DNA of 64,000 nt from the NCBI RefSeq assembly GCF_030389965.1, contig NZ_CP128400.1, positions 372,001 to 436,000 on the forward strand, read 5' to 3'. This document shows, in pieces, positions 7,318-15,525 of this stretch (within the stretch, counting starts at the first letter, position 1; each line of letters begins with the position of its first letter). The translations under genes and the position numbers were made by a program. This DNA comes from Candidatus Chlorohelix allophototropha. Its GTDB lineage: Bacteria; Chloroflexota; Chloroflexia; Chloroheliales; Chloroheliaceae. The notes under the pieces are model-generated. The model saw only the letters and a program-made list of their open reading frames with translations. It did not search any database and had not been told where the DNA came from.

Positions 7318-8685
7318 GTGGCAACTAAAAAGTTGTTTAAGTTTATTTCGGCATTGATGGTAGCTTTAACCATCACAGTTATGTTAGCGGCTTGCGGTGA
7401 TAACACTGCTACGCCCGTACCGGCTACTACTGCGGCAGCTACTAAAGCGGCTACCACTGCGGCGGCTACCACCGCAGCTGCGACTACTGCAGCGGCAGCT
7501 ACCACTGCGGCAGCGGCTACCACCGCAGCTGCGACTACTACTGCAGCAGCGGCTACCACCACTGCGGCGGCAGCAGCGTTGCCCGCTATAACCGGAAATA
7601 TTAGCTTCTGGCACGCATACGGCTCCGGCGGTAAAGGCGGCGAAGCGGATGCTCTGGCAGCAGGGCTAGTTCAATTCCAGAAGGATTACCCAAGCCTTCA
7701 GACTGCTCCGCTGGATGTTCCGTTCGACCAACTTTACAAAAAGTGGGAAACCGAAGTTGCCGCCGGCGGCGGACCTGACCTGTTCATCGGCCCTAACGAC
7801 AGCCTCGGCTCCGAAGCCCGCGCTAACTTAGTTGCGAACCTTGACGAAGCGTTGAAGGGCAAGCTAGATAACATTTTGCCGGTAGCGGTAAACGGTTCTA
7901 AAGTAGATGGCAAGCTGTATATGGTGCCTGAATCGCTCAAAGCCGTAGCAATGTTCTACAACAAGGACAAGGTTAAAACCGTTCCCAAAACCACCGATGA
8001 ATTGCTCGCCGCTGCTAAAGCCGGAACCAAGTTCGGCTTCCAAACCAGCGCGTATCACAACTTCGGTTGGACTGGTGCTTTCGGTGGAAAGTTGCTGGAT
8101 GACAGCGGCAAATGCGTAGCCGATCAGGGCGGATTTTCCGATGCTCTCAAGTATCTTCAAGATTTGAAAGCGGCTGGCGCACAGTTCCTTTCTGATGCCG
8201 ACAAATTGCATCAGGCTTTCCAGAACGGTCAGATTGACGCGGTTGTAGAAGGTCCCTGGATGACTGCCGACTTCACCAAGGCGCTAGGCGACAAACTCGG
8301 TATTGCAGCAATTCCTGCCGGGGCTAAAGGCGCTGCCAACCCATTAACCGGCGTTGACGGTTGGTACATCAACCCGAACCTCAAAGGCGAGAAATTACAG
8401 AACGCGATTAACTTCGCGCTCTATATGACCTCTCCCAAGATTGAGAATCTCTTTATCGCAGTTGGTCATATCCCGGCTGACAAAACCCTGAAAGTTACCG
8501 ACCCGATTTCACAGGGCTTTGCCACTGCGGTAGCCACTGGGCTGCCTCGTCCGCAATCCAAGTCGTTGGATAACTTCTGGACTCCTTTCGGCGATGCTTA
8601 CTCGCTCGTCCTTGACAAGGGTTCAGACCCGGTCAAAGCGGTAGCAGATGCCTGCTCTCAGATGAATAAGGCTAACGGCAAGTAG
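7318..8685 (+). CDS. CUT1 sugar ABC transporter, substrate-binding lipoprotein (MalE-like)
   Basis: This is a 455-residue protein with a GTG start seven bases after AAGGAGGAG. It has a lipoprotein signal with lipobox LAAC (Cys26), then an Ala/Thr linker to about residue 92 made of repeated TTAAA-type units, then a family 1 extracellular binding domain opening NISFWHAYGSGG. Other family marks are a KWETEVAAGGGPDLFIGPND segment, the PESLKAVAMFYNKD segment and VVEGPWMTADF. It most resembles maltose/maltodextrin and related oligosaccharide binders; the exact ligand is unknown. A hairpin separates it from the two permeases, as expected for a binding protein made in excess. The ATPase subunit is absent and probably shared from elsewhere. 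Confidence 0.93.
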   Translation: MATKKLFKFISALMVALTITVMLAACGDNTATPVPATTAAATKAATTAAATTAAATTAAAATTAAAATTAAATTTAAAATTTAAAAALPAITGNISFWHAYGSGGKGGEADALAAGLVQFQKDYPSLQTAPLDVPFDQLYKKWETEVAAGGGPDLFIGPNDSLGSEARANLVANLDEALKGKLDNILPVAVNGSKVDGKLYMVPESLKAVAMFYNKDKVKTVPKTTDELLAAAKAGTKFGFQTSAYHNFGWTGAFGGKLLDDSGKCVADQGGFSDALKYLQDLKAAGAQFLSDADKLHQAFQNGQIDAVVEGPWMTADFTKALGDKLGIAAIPAGAKGAANPLTGVDGWYINPNLKGEKLQNAINFALYMTSPKIENLFIAVGHIPADKTLKVTDPISQGFATAVATGLPRPQSKSLDNFWTPFGDAYSLVLDKGSDPVKAVADACSQMNKANGK

Positions 8686-8699
8686 CGTTAGTTAGGAAA

Positions 8700-8730
8700 A
8701 TGGGTTTTGCTGTATTGCAGCAAGACCCAT
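8700..8730 (+). terminator. Intra-operon hairpin after binding-protein gene
   Basis: The stem ATGGGTTTTGCTG (8700-8712) pairs with CAGCAAGACCCAT (8718-8730), 13 pairs with one G-T pair and a 5-base loop. No long T-run follows, so it is more likely an RNA stabiliser or partial terminator that raises binding-protein mRNA over permease mRNA. Confidence 0.6.
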
Positions 8731-8923
8731 TCCTATTAGAATTGCATAATCGTTTTTATTATGATAAGGTTTTTATGTTCCTTTAATGGAGTGGTTGCTC
8801 AACCTCTCTCACCTTTTTCACGTTTGACCAAAAAATAATACGGGCTTAAACCCTACACTCTAAACTCTGCCCGTCACGGCAAAGCCAATTTTATTAAATA
8901 AATCTGCTCTTGAGGATAGGTCT

Positions 8924-9955
8924 ATGGCTATAAAAAACGTTTCTGCCGTACCAAAGGCTGAACGCGCGAGTTTCTGGGTTCGTTCCAGAGATACCCGTAC
9001 CGCTTATATGTACATTCTGCCGGCAGTATTGGTAATGGCAGTTATTACGCTGTTTCCGCTCGGTTTTCAGATATATATGTCTTTTACCGATTACGGTTTA
9101 AAGAACCTGAAGTACGATGCCCCGGCTGCCAACTGGGTTGGGCTGGATAACTATATCCATATCCTGAACGGGGACACTATTAAAAACGTTATTCCTTCCT
9201 TTGATTTCGTAGGGACTCTAACCTTCAACCTGTGGTGGGCGCTTTCTAACGTGATTTTTCACGTGGTAATAGGGGTTCTCATCGCGGTCTTACTGAATAT
9301 TGAGGGGCTGTGGTTCAAGCGAATATATCGGGCGGTTTATATTCTACCGGTGGTTATTCCCGCCATCATTATAGCAACAGTCTGGAAAAAGATTTTTGAT
9401 ACCGATACCGGTGTCTTTAATATTCTGCTCGGTTTCTTTTTAGGCCCAATAGGGCTGGCTAAAAATGTCAATGGAGTAAGCATCGTAAATATCCCTTGGC
9501 TGGAAAATTCACAGGGCGATTTCATGTGGCTTCCGGTTGCTTACTACGCGCTTTTATTTACGAATATCTGGTTGGGATGGCCGCTTAACTCGGTGGTGGC
9601 AACAGGCGCACTTCAGAGTATTCCCAAAGACCTTTATGAGGCAGCGACTGTAGATGGCGCGAGTGGTAGCCAACAGTTTTTCAATATTACAGTACCGATG
9701 TTGCGGGTTGCAATGATACCTTTTGCAGTGTACGGTTTCATTACCACCTTTAACCTGTTCCATCTCTCTTACTTTATGTCGGAAGGTCGTCCCTTTGGGC
9801 GTACCGAATTGCTGGTGACGCAAGCCTTTAAGCTGGTTAATGTTAATCAGCTATACGGCATCGGCGCGGCTTTTGCTATCTATATGTTCTTTATTCTGCT
9901 GACAATCAGCCTGATTACCACCAGAATAACCAAAGCAACCGCATCGGCAGATTAG
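8924..9955 (+). CDS. CUT1 sugar ABC transporter permease (MalF-like)
   Basis: This is a 343-residue membrane protein with ATG 11 bases after GAGG. Hydrophobic helices are visible from about residue 28 (YILPAVLVMAVITLFPLGFQIYM) to the C-terminus, about six in all. The EAA loop that contacts the ATPase is present as DLYEAATVDGASGSQQFFNITVPML. It forms the membrane channel together with the next gene product, 15 bp downstream. Its insertion between helices 1 and 2 is longer than in the second permease of this window, as is usual for the MalF-type subunit. Confidence 0.93.
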   Translation: MAIKNVSAVPKAERASFWVRSRDTRTAYMYILPAVLVMAVITLFPLGFQIYMSFTDYGLKNLKYDAPAANWVGLDNYIHILNGDTIKNVIPSFDFVGTLTFNLWWALSNVIFHVVIGVLIAVLLNIEGLWFKRIYRAVYILPVVIPAIIIATVWKKIFDTDTGVFNILLGFFLGPIGLAKNVNGVSIVNIPWLENSQGDFMWLPVAYYALLFTNIWLGWPLNSVVATGALQSIPKDLYEAATVDGASGSQQFFNITVPMLRVAMIPFAVYGFITTFNLFHLSYFMSEGRPFGRTELLVTQAFKLVNVNQLYGIGAAFAIYMFFILLTISLITTRITKATASAD

Positions 9956-9970
9956 AAGGGAGTATGAACA

Positions 9971-10903
9971 ATGACAGTTGACGCTACAGCCGTACAGACA
10001 AAAGCCGTTACAAGCGCAGAAATTAAAATGAAGGGCGCAATTGGTCGCCCACTCAAATGGTATAAGCAATTACTTTATCAGGCTTTGTGCCTTTTTGTTG
10101 CCTTTACCGTACTATTCCCAATTGCATGGGTGGTAAGCCAATCAATTAGCACCTCAAAACGTATAACCGGGTTTTTACCGGAAGGCGCGATTACATTTGA
10201 GGCATATCAGAAAGTGCTGGATAAGCCTACTACCAACCCTATCTCTTTTATTGAGCTAACCTTCAACAGCTTCAAGCTAGCGGCAGGCGCTTCTTTTGCA
10301 TCAGTCTTGCTAGGGGTCAGCGCCGCCTACGCCTTTTCCCGCTTTAAGTTTCCCGGACGCAGTGTTGTGTTTTTGGCAATATTGGCAGTATTGATGCTTC
10401 CTTCGGTAGCCACTATTGCGCCGCTTTTCGCCTTTATGAACCGGATACAAGTCGGCGAGTTTAATCTGCGCAACTCTCTGTGGGGGGTTGGTCTAGCTAT
10501 TACTTCCGGTCTTTTGCCTTTTGCCACATGGAACCTCAAAGGCTTTCTGGATACTATTCCAAAAGACCTTGAGGAAGCTGGCATGATTGATGGCGCAAAC
10601 CGCAACCAGATTTTTTTCCAGATAATTCTGCCACTCTCGACTCCGGCGCTGGCAGTAACCGCCCTGTTTGGTTTTATCGGTGGCTGGACTGAATTCTATT
10701 TTTCATGGCAGTTTCTCACCAACCCGAAAGATTTTACGCTGGCAATGGCACTTTCGCAGATGTCAGGACAATATGCTCGTTCCACACCGTGGGATCAATT
10801 CTGCGCTTTCGCCTTATTGGTGGCTTTGCCCGTTTCGATAGTTTATCTAGCTCTGCAACGCTATATTGTATCCGGTTTAACTGCCGGAGGCGTTAAAGGC
10901 TAA
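9971..10903 (+). CDS. CUT1 sugar ABC transporter permease (MalG-like)
   Basis: This is a 310-residue protein with about six transmembrane helices. The EAA loop is DLEEAGMIDGANRNQIFFQIILP, and the C-terminus ALQRYIVSGLTAGGVKG is the hallmark ending of MalG-type permeases (QRyfv.GltaGAvKG). It follows the MalF-like gene by 15 bp with a GGGAG ribosome site and ends the operon at a rho-independent terminator. Confidence 0.94.
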   Translation: MTVDATAVQTKAVTSAEIKMKGAIGRPLKWYKQLLYQALCLFVAFTVLFPIAWVVSQSISTSKRITGFLPEGAITFEAYQKVLDKPTTNPISFIELTFNSFKLAAGASFASVLLGVSAAYAFSRFKFPGRSVVFLAILAVLMLPSVATIAPLFAFMNRIQVGEFNLRNSLWGVGLAITSGLLPFATWNLKGFLDTIPKDLEEAGMIDGANRNQIFFQIILPLSTPALAVTALFGFIGGWTEFYFSWQFLTNPKDFTLAMALSQMSGQYARSTPWDQFCAFALLVALPVSIVYLALQRYIVSGLTAGGVKG

Positions 10904-10930
10904 TCTGATAGAAACAAGCCCTAGACCTAA

Positions 10931-10964
10931 AAAACCCCGTTTCTTGAACCGAAGCGGGGTTTTT
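10931..10964 (+). terminator. Rho-independent terminator of sugar ABC operon
   Basis: AAAACCCCGTTTC (10931-10943) pairs with GAAGCGGGGTTTT (10951-10963) with one G-T pair, ending in a T-run. The A-run on its 5' side means it can also act on the convergent exonuclease III gene. Confidence 0.9.
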
Positions 10965-10973
10965 ATTTGCAAA

Positions 10974-11759
10974 TTACTCAAAAACGGCAAAAACGGGAGT
11001 GTGATCGGAAGGACGTTCCCAACTGCGCGGTTCTGGGTCTATCTCAGAAGCACGGCAACTTTGCAGCAAGCTCTCGCTCACCAAAATATGGTCAATCCGC
11101 AACCCCAGATTGCGCCGAAACGAGTTTTCGCGATAATCCCACCACGAATACGCCACTTTATCCGGGTTCAATGTGCGGAAAGAGTCATACAAACCCCAAG
11201 TTTTCAAACTCTCCAGCGCGTCACGCTCAGGTTGGCTGACAAGAATTTTCCCTTCGCGTGCCTTGGGGTCATGCACATCCACAGAGGCAGGCGCAACGTT
11301 AAAATCTCCGAGAATTGCCAGCTTTTGCGCCGGATTCCAGTGAGAAATTAAATCTTCCCGAAGCTTTGTGAACCAATCCAGCTTATAAGCAAATTTCTCA
11401 CTGCCTACTTCCTGCCCGTTTGGAACATATACATTAATTACCCGCACCCCGGCGACAGTAGCCGCAACTAAACGGCGTGAAGGATCAGTGGTATCACCGG
11501 GAAAGCCGATTTGCAAATCGGCTACTTGCTCTGCCAGCGAAGTTTTAACCAGCAATGCCACGCCATTATAGCCCGGTTGACCAAACACAAAACTGCTATA
11601 TCCGGTTGGCGCAATCGCCGCTACGGGAAATTTATCATCGGTGCATTTAATTTCCTGCAAGCACAGCACATCGGGTTGGCGCGATTCGAGCCAACGCACG
11701 AGATGTGGAAGCCGGATATTTACAGAATTGACGTTCCAACTAGCCAGTGTTAGTTTCAA
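10974..11759 (-). CDS. xthA: Exodeoxyribonuclease III
   Basis: This 261-residue protein is a member of the endonuclease/exonuclease/phosphatase fold. Seen are the N-terminal SWNVNSVNIRLPHL, the metal-binding Glu in CLQEIKCTDD, NVYVPNGQEVGSEK, GDFNVAPASVDVHD, RIDHILVSE and the catalytic SDHTPVFAVF ending. ExoIII is an AP endonuclease and 3'-5' exonuclease/phosphatase in base-excision repair. The length is normal (about 260) and the start ATG at 11759 opens directly on the conserved first strand. It stands alone, convergent to the sugar operon. Confidence 0.95.
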   Translation of the reverse strand: MKLTLASWNVNSVNIRLPHLVRWLESRQPDVLCLQEIKCTDDKFPVAAIAPTGYSSFVFGQPGYNGVALLVKTSLAEQVADLQIGFPGDTTDPSRRLVAATVAGVRVINVYVPNGQEVGSEKFAYKLDWFTKLREDLISHWNPAQKLAILGDFNVAPASVDVHDPKAREGKILVSQPERDALESLKTWGLYDSFRTLNPDKVAYSWWDYRENSFRRNLGLRIDHILVSESLLQSCRASEIDPEPRSWERPSDHTPVFAVFE

Positions 11760-11905
11760 ATTTACCTCTATGTAATACCACTCTAACGATTCGGTTTATT
11801 GACGCTAATTAAATTTTACAACCTAATTTGCCCCTTAAAATATAGTGAGCAATATTATATCTCAAATACATCTTATAATAGCGATCGGGCGGACAATTCT
11901 AATAC

Positions 11906-12937
11906 ATGGTAAACCTTGAAGCTTCGGAAATAGCAAGCGACAATCTACTTTCTCCCCTGCAACTTCTAATGGAAACGCGCCGCGAACAAGCCCGGCAACT
12001 TCTGCAAGAGTGGGGAAATCACTCCCTTTCCTACCTAATGCTAAACCCTGATAACCGTTTGTTTTTTGAGAGTACCGGGCAGGCTTTTGTAGCCTATCGG
12101 GTAAATTTCGGCGCAGCAATTACGGTAGGCGACCCAACCGGACAACCGGAAGCAATCAAAAGGTGCATATCAGAGTTCAGCGCTGCCTGTCGCCGCAAAA
12201 GATGGATTCCGGTTTTTTTCTCCATAGAAAAACCGCATCGGCATTACCGCACCTTGGGTTACAAAGGAGTGCAGGTGGCGGAGGATGCTGCCATCGAACT
12301 GGAATTGCTAGAGTTCAAGGGTAAAAATTGGCAGGATGTACGCACTTCACTGAATCGCGCCAATCGTGAAGAAATCCAGTTTTGCCAATTTTTTCCAGAA
12401 AATCATGAAATAATGGCTCAGTTTCGGCAAATCTCGCGGGAGTGGGTGCGCAATAAAAACATGCCCGAACTGGGCTTCACGCTCGGTACTATCGCCAGCC
12501 TGCAAAATCCCGAAGTCAGAAGTTATTACGCCATAGACAAGGTAGGCAAGGTACACGGAATGGTGAGCTGGTTGCCGCGCTATACTGCCAACGGCTGGAC
12601 ACTTGACCTGATGCGGCGTAGAAACGAGGCGATGCCGGGCATAATGGAATTTCTGATTGCGCGTTCGGCGCTTGCGTTTCGAGAAGAGGGTTACAGCACA
12701 ATATCGCTGGGCGCATCACCGCTCACTGCTGACAATAAGCAGGAAGGCATGCTAAGCGCGGGTTGGATGCTCAAACAAGTCAAGCAGTACTTACATAATT
12801 ATTATGACTTTGAAGGGTTGCACGATTTCAAGCGGAAGTTTTTACCTACATGGAAACCGCTTTACGCTTTCTATCCGGGTGGCTTTGGTTTAACGCAAGG
12901 CGGGCTGGCAATTTTGCGCCTGTATTTATCGAACTGA
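11906..12937 (+). CDS. DUF2156 protein (MprF-like C-terminal synthase domain, no flippase)
   Basis: This is a 343-residue protein. The stretch FVAYRVNFGAAITVGDPTGQ, then RKRWIPVFFSIEKPHRHYR, then the DVRTSLNRANREEIQF and GMVSWLPRYTANGWTLDLMRR segments match the DUF2156 / LPG-synthase C domain found at the C-terminus of MprF. In MprF this GNAT-like tandem fold transfers lysine or alanine from aminoacyl-tRNA to phosphatidylglycerol. No transmembrane flippase domain is present, so it is a stand-alone, soluble or peripheral version. The amino acid and acceptor cannot be told. Late landmarks are ISLGASPL and the C-terminal FKRKFLPTWKPLY motif, both typical. Confidence 0.85.
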   Translation: MVNLEASEIASDNLLSPLQLLMETRREQARQLLQEWGNHSLSYLMLNPDNRLFFESTGQAFVAYRVNFGAAITVGDPTGQPEAIKRCISEFSAACRRKRWIPVFFSIEKPHRHYRTLGYKGVQVAEDAAIELELLEFKGKNWQDVRTSLNRANREEIQFCQFFPENHEIMAQFRQISREWVRNKNMPELGFTLGTIASLQNPEVRSYYAIDKVGKVHGMVSWLPRYTANGWTLDLMRRRNEAMPGIMEFLIARSALAFREEGYSTISLGASPLTADNKQEGMLSAGWMLKQVKQYLHNYYDFEGLHDFKRKFLPTWKPLYAFYPGGFGLTQGGLAILRLYLSN

Positions 12938-12956
12938 CGCAAAATTACCCTTCAGT

Positions 12957-13319
12957 CTATACCTTATCGCTAAACTCTACTTCCAAACCACTCAGGTAAC
13001 AATCGTGGCGATGCTCGACCTCAATTGCAGCGCCGTTGCATTCAGGGCAAACCGCTTCTTCGGAAGGGAGATCGCTTTCAAATTGCTTCAAGCAATTGAA
13101 ACAGCGATAGGTTGCCGGTTGCCATGCAATTCGCAAGGGCACACCTTCCAAAGGCGTACCGGGAGTAAGAGCCTCAAAATAAGTACGAGCGGCTTCTTCG
13201 GTAAAGTGGTCGGCTCTGCTCAGAACCATCTCTACCTCAAGAATACGCATCGCACCGGATTGGACAAAATTTTCCAACGCCGCCGTAATTACGCCTTTCA
13301 TTGCCGCCGCTTCATGCAT
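12957..13319 (-). CDS. hypA: Hydrogenase maturation nickel metallochaperone HypA
   Basis: The start is placed at the ATG 13317-13319 so that the protein opens MHE, since His2 is the nickel ligand in HypA; a TTG two codons earlier would bury it. AAGG lies eight bases upstream. The 120-residue protein has the zinc domain with CFNC and CPEC pairs (YRCFNCLKQF and EAVCPECNG). HypA with HypB delivers nickel to [NiFe]-hydrogenase. A short tail with HRHDC is present near the end. HypF is encoded at 39756 in this window, but HypB, C, D, E and the hydrogenase are not. It converges with the DUF2156 gene. Confidence 0.9.
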   Translation of the reverse strand: MHEAAAMKGVITAALENFVQSGAMRILEVEMVLSRADHFTEEAARTYFEALTPGTPLEGVPLRIAWQPATYRCFNCLKQFESDLPSEEAVCPECNGAAIEVEHRHDCYLSGLEVEFSDKV

Positions 13320-13517
13320 CGCCAAAACCTTTCTCAGTAAAAGGTGTAACGTTTGTTATAATTCAAACGCGCCACCACCATTATTCTCTATCGGTATTAT
13401 ACTCCCGCTGCCGCGTGACTTTTCATCGGCATTCCAACTTAAACCTTAATTCTTTGTACCCATCGATGGTACTGGTGGTATTGTATCATTTTCAATGAAT
13501 ATAACAGAGGAGATAAA

Positions 13518-14522
13518 ATGGAGCAGATTAAGAATAAACAGATTGTGTTAGCGAGCCGTCCAATCGGGTGGGTAGAAGAAAGCAACTTTAGATTGGTCGA
13601 AACGATTTTAGATGCGCCGGATGAGGGCGAGGTATTGGTAAGAAATTCATATCTCTCGCTTGACCCTTATATGCGAATGCGCATGGATGCGGTTAAATCT
13701 TACGCACCTTATGTCGAACTCGGGCAGGTAATGGTAGGCGGAACGGTAGGCGAGGTACTCGAATCAAACTATGCCGGCTTGAAACCGGGTGATTTAGTTA
13801 CGGGTTCATTGAGTTGGCAGCTTTATGGCGTTACTAAAGGCAAAAACCTACGTAAGGTGGAAACTACAAAAGTACCGCTTTCCGCTTATTTGGGCATAGT
13901 GGGGATGCCCGGTGTAACCGCTTGGTATGGATTAAATGAAATAGGACAACCCAAAGCGAGCGAAACTGTGGTTGTCTCGGCGGCTTCCGGCGCAGTGGGT
14001 AGTGTAGTCGGGCAATTGGCAAAGCTGAAAGGCTGCCGGGTAGTGGGAATCGCAGGTGGGAAAGCCAAGTGCGATTATGTGACAGAAACATTGGGCTTTG
14101 ACGCATGCATTGATTATAAAAGCCCCGATTTCAGGCAAGCTTTTAAAGCGGCTATCCCGGATGGGGTAGATGTGTATTTCGATAATGTGGGCGGCGAGAT
14201 TCTCGATTTGGTTTTAGCCAGCCTGAACCCATTTTCCCGCATCGCCCTGTGTGGCGTAATCTCGCAGTACAACCAAAGTGAGCCTCACGGCATCCGTAAT
14301 GTGCGTTCGTTGCTGGTAAATCGAGCTAGGCTACAAGGCTTTATCATTTCAGATCACCTCGAAAAGTGGGCTGAAATCCTGCCACAACTTGAAAAACTTG
14401 TAGCAGAAGGTCAGTTAAAATACCGTGAGAGCGTAGCAGAAGGATTGGAGAATGCGCCCGCCGCTTTCATTGGAATGTTGAAAGGCGAAAACTTCGGCAA
14501 ACAAGTGGTTAAACTAACCTGA
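13518..14522 (+). CDS. Zinc-independent medium-chain reductase (CurA / prostaglandin reductase-like)
   Basis: This is a 334-residue NADP-dependent oxidoreductase. Seen: the N-terminal GroES-like domain with YLSLDPYMRMRMD, the family mark GMPGVTAWYGL, the NADP-binding AASGAVGSVVGQLAKLKGCRVVGIAGG, and YFDNVGGEILDLVL. This set defines the leukotriene B4 12-hydroxydehydrogenase / curcumin reductase branch, which reduces the double bond of alpha,beta-unsaturated carbonyl compounds. No zinc ligands are seen. The ATG has AGAGGAG upstream. Its TGA overlaps the next ATG (TGATG), so it is coupled to the acyltransferase gene. Confidence 0.92.
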   Translation: MEQIKNKQIVLASRPIGWVEESNFRLVETILDAPDEGEVLVRNSYLSLDPYMRMRMDAVKSYAPYVELGQVMVGGTVGEVLESNYAGLKPGDLVTGSLSWQLYGVTKGKNLRKVETTKVPLSAYLGIVGMPGVTAWYGLNEIGQPKASETVVVSAASGAVGSVVGQLAKLKGCRVVGIAGGKAKCDYVTETLGFDACIDYKSPDFRQAFKAAIPDGVDVYFDNVGGEILDLVLASLNPFSRIALCGVISQYNQSEPHGIRNVRSLLVNRARLQGFIISDHLEKWAEILPQLEKLVAEGQLKYRESVAEGLENAPAAFIGMLKGENFGKQVVKLT

Positions 14523-15448
14523 TGACATCCTTATTGGATAAATCTCTAAGCAAGCCAAAACCTTCGCTACCTTATAAGTTGCCCGGTGGCAAAATAGCGC
14601 TGCCTAATACCGCTACTTATCTGCGTACACTGGCAGGGGCGGCGTTATATATGGGCGTTCCCGCCCAGATGATTCGCTGGTTAGGGCGAAGAGGAGAGCG
14701 CAGAGCGATGTGGAATACTTTACGCTGGTTAGCACGTCGTATGCGTCATCATCTCGACATTCGGTTAGAGATTAAGGGATTAAACCTGATTGACCCGCTA
14801 GAGCAGTATGTTGTTACACCGCTGCATGAGGGCTTTGCCGATTTTCTGGGGTTGGTAGAGCTACCGTTGCAAATGCGCTTTGTAGCCAGAGATGAGCTTT
14901 TTCACGAATGGGACTGGCTCGGTCCGTTTCTGCGCGACACCGGACAAGTTGAAATCTGCCCCGAACGAGGAGTCAGTAGCTACCGCCAGTTATTGCGCCA
15001 AGCCGGGAAAGTGTTTGAAAATGGCGAAAGCTTGGTAATTTTCCCACAAGGCAGCATTCTTGGAATAGAAATAGACTTTACAGCCGGGGCATTTGCGTTG
15101 GCGCGCCACTTCAAGCGTCCAATCCTACCGGTGGTATTGACCGGAAGCCATCGGGTGTGGGAATATCCCTTCTCTCCACAGTTGCGTTACGGTCAGCATA
15201 TGAACATGCATATACTGCCACCGATATCGGTTGAGGAGGTGCTGCGCCGTAAACCTGAAGAACTTCGGCTTGAAACTCAAAAACGGATGAAAGCAACGGC
15301 GTTCTCCACTAATATAGCTGCTCCCCGCCGTTTTATACCTGAACGTGACGGTTATTGGGACGGTTACGCTTTTCGGATTGATCGGGAATTTCCTGAGTTA
15401 GCCGCTGACATACAAATACATCAAACTACCAAGAATAAAATCATATAA
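14522..15448 (+). CDS. 1-acyl-sn-glycerol-3-phosphate acyltransferase-like (PlsC family)
   Basis: This is a 308-residue protein. The acyltransferase HX4D motif is present as HEGFAD (His102, Asp107), and the glycerol-phosphate-binding motif usually written PEGTRS appears as FPQGSILG, a divergent form. Together with RFVARDELFH and PILPVVLTGSHRVWEY this supports PlsC-type acyl transfer to a phospholipid precursor or related alcohol, but the divergent second motif leaves the acceptor open. It overlaps the upstream reductase gene by one base, so both are expressed together. It ends at a strong hairpin terminator. Confidence 0.82.
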   Translation: MTSLLDKSLSKPKPSLPYKLPGGKIALPNTATYLRTLAGAALYMGVPAQMIRWLGRRGERRAMWNTLRWLARRMRHHLDIRLEIKGLNLIDPLEQYVVTPLHEGFADFLGLVELPLQMRFVARDELFHEWDWLGPFLRDTGQVEICPERGVSSYRQLLRQAGKVFENGESLVIFPQGSILGIEIDFTAGAFALARHFKRPILPVVLTGSHRVWEYPFSPQLRYGQHMNMHILPPISVEEVLRRKPEELRLETQKRMKATAFSTNIAAPRRFIPERDGYWDGYAFRIDREFPELAADIQIHQTTKNKII

Positions 15449-15457
15449 TAGGCAAAA

Positions 15458-15495
15458 CAGGCAAGGAGTATAAATCCTTGCCTGCTTTGTATTTT
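15458..15495 (+). terminator. Bidirectional terminator between convergent genes
   Basis: CAGGCAAGGA (15458-15467) pairs perfectly with TCCTTGCCTG (15475-15484), followed by a T-rich tract. The complement also ends in a T-run, so it can serve both the acyltransferase gene and the convergent GH172 gene. Confidence 0.88.
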
Positions 15496-15525
15496 TTGAT
15501 ATTGTTGCACTCATTAAATAGCGGG

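Noticed and set aside
7281-7562. Minus-strand ORF of Ala and Val repeats within the first binding-protein gene (similar at 18923-19207)
   Set aside because: It is the antisense reading of the Ala/Thr linker codons. It has no ribosome site, and its composition follows from the repeat on the other strand.
7430-7580. Repeated GCGGCTACC-type units that could look like a tandem repeat or CRISPR-like array
   Set aside because: The units are in frame with the lipoprotein linker, vary at third codon positions and have no spacers of regular length.
10944-11351. Plus-strand ORF opposite the exonuclease III gene
   Set aside because: It lies wholly within the well-supported xthA gene, includes the terminator sequence and shows no protein family.
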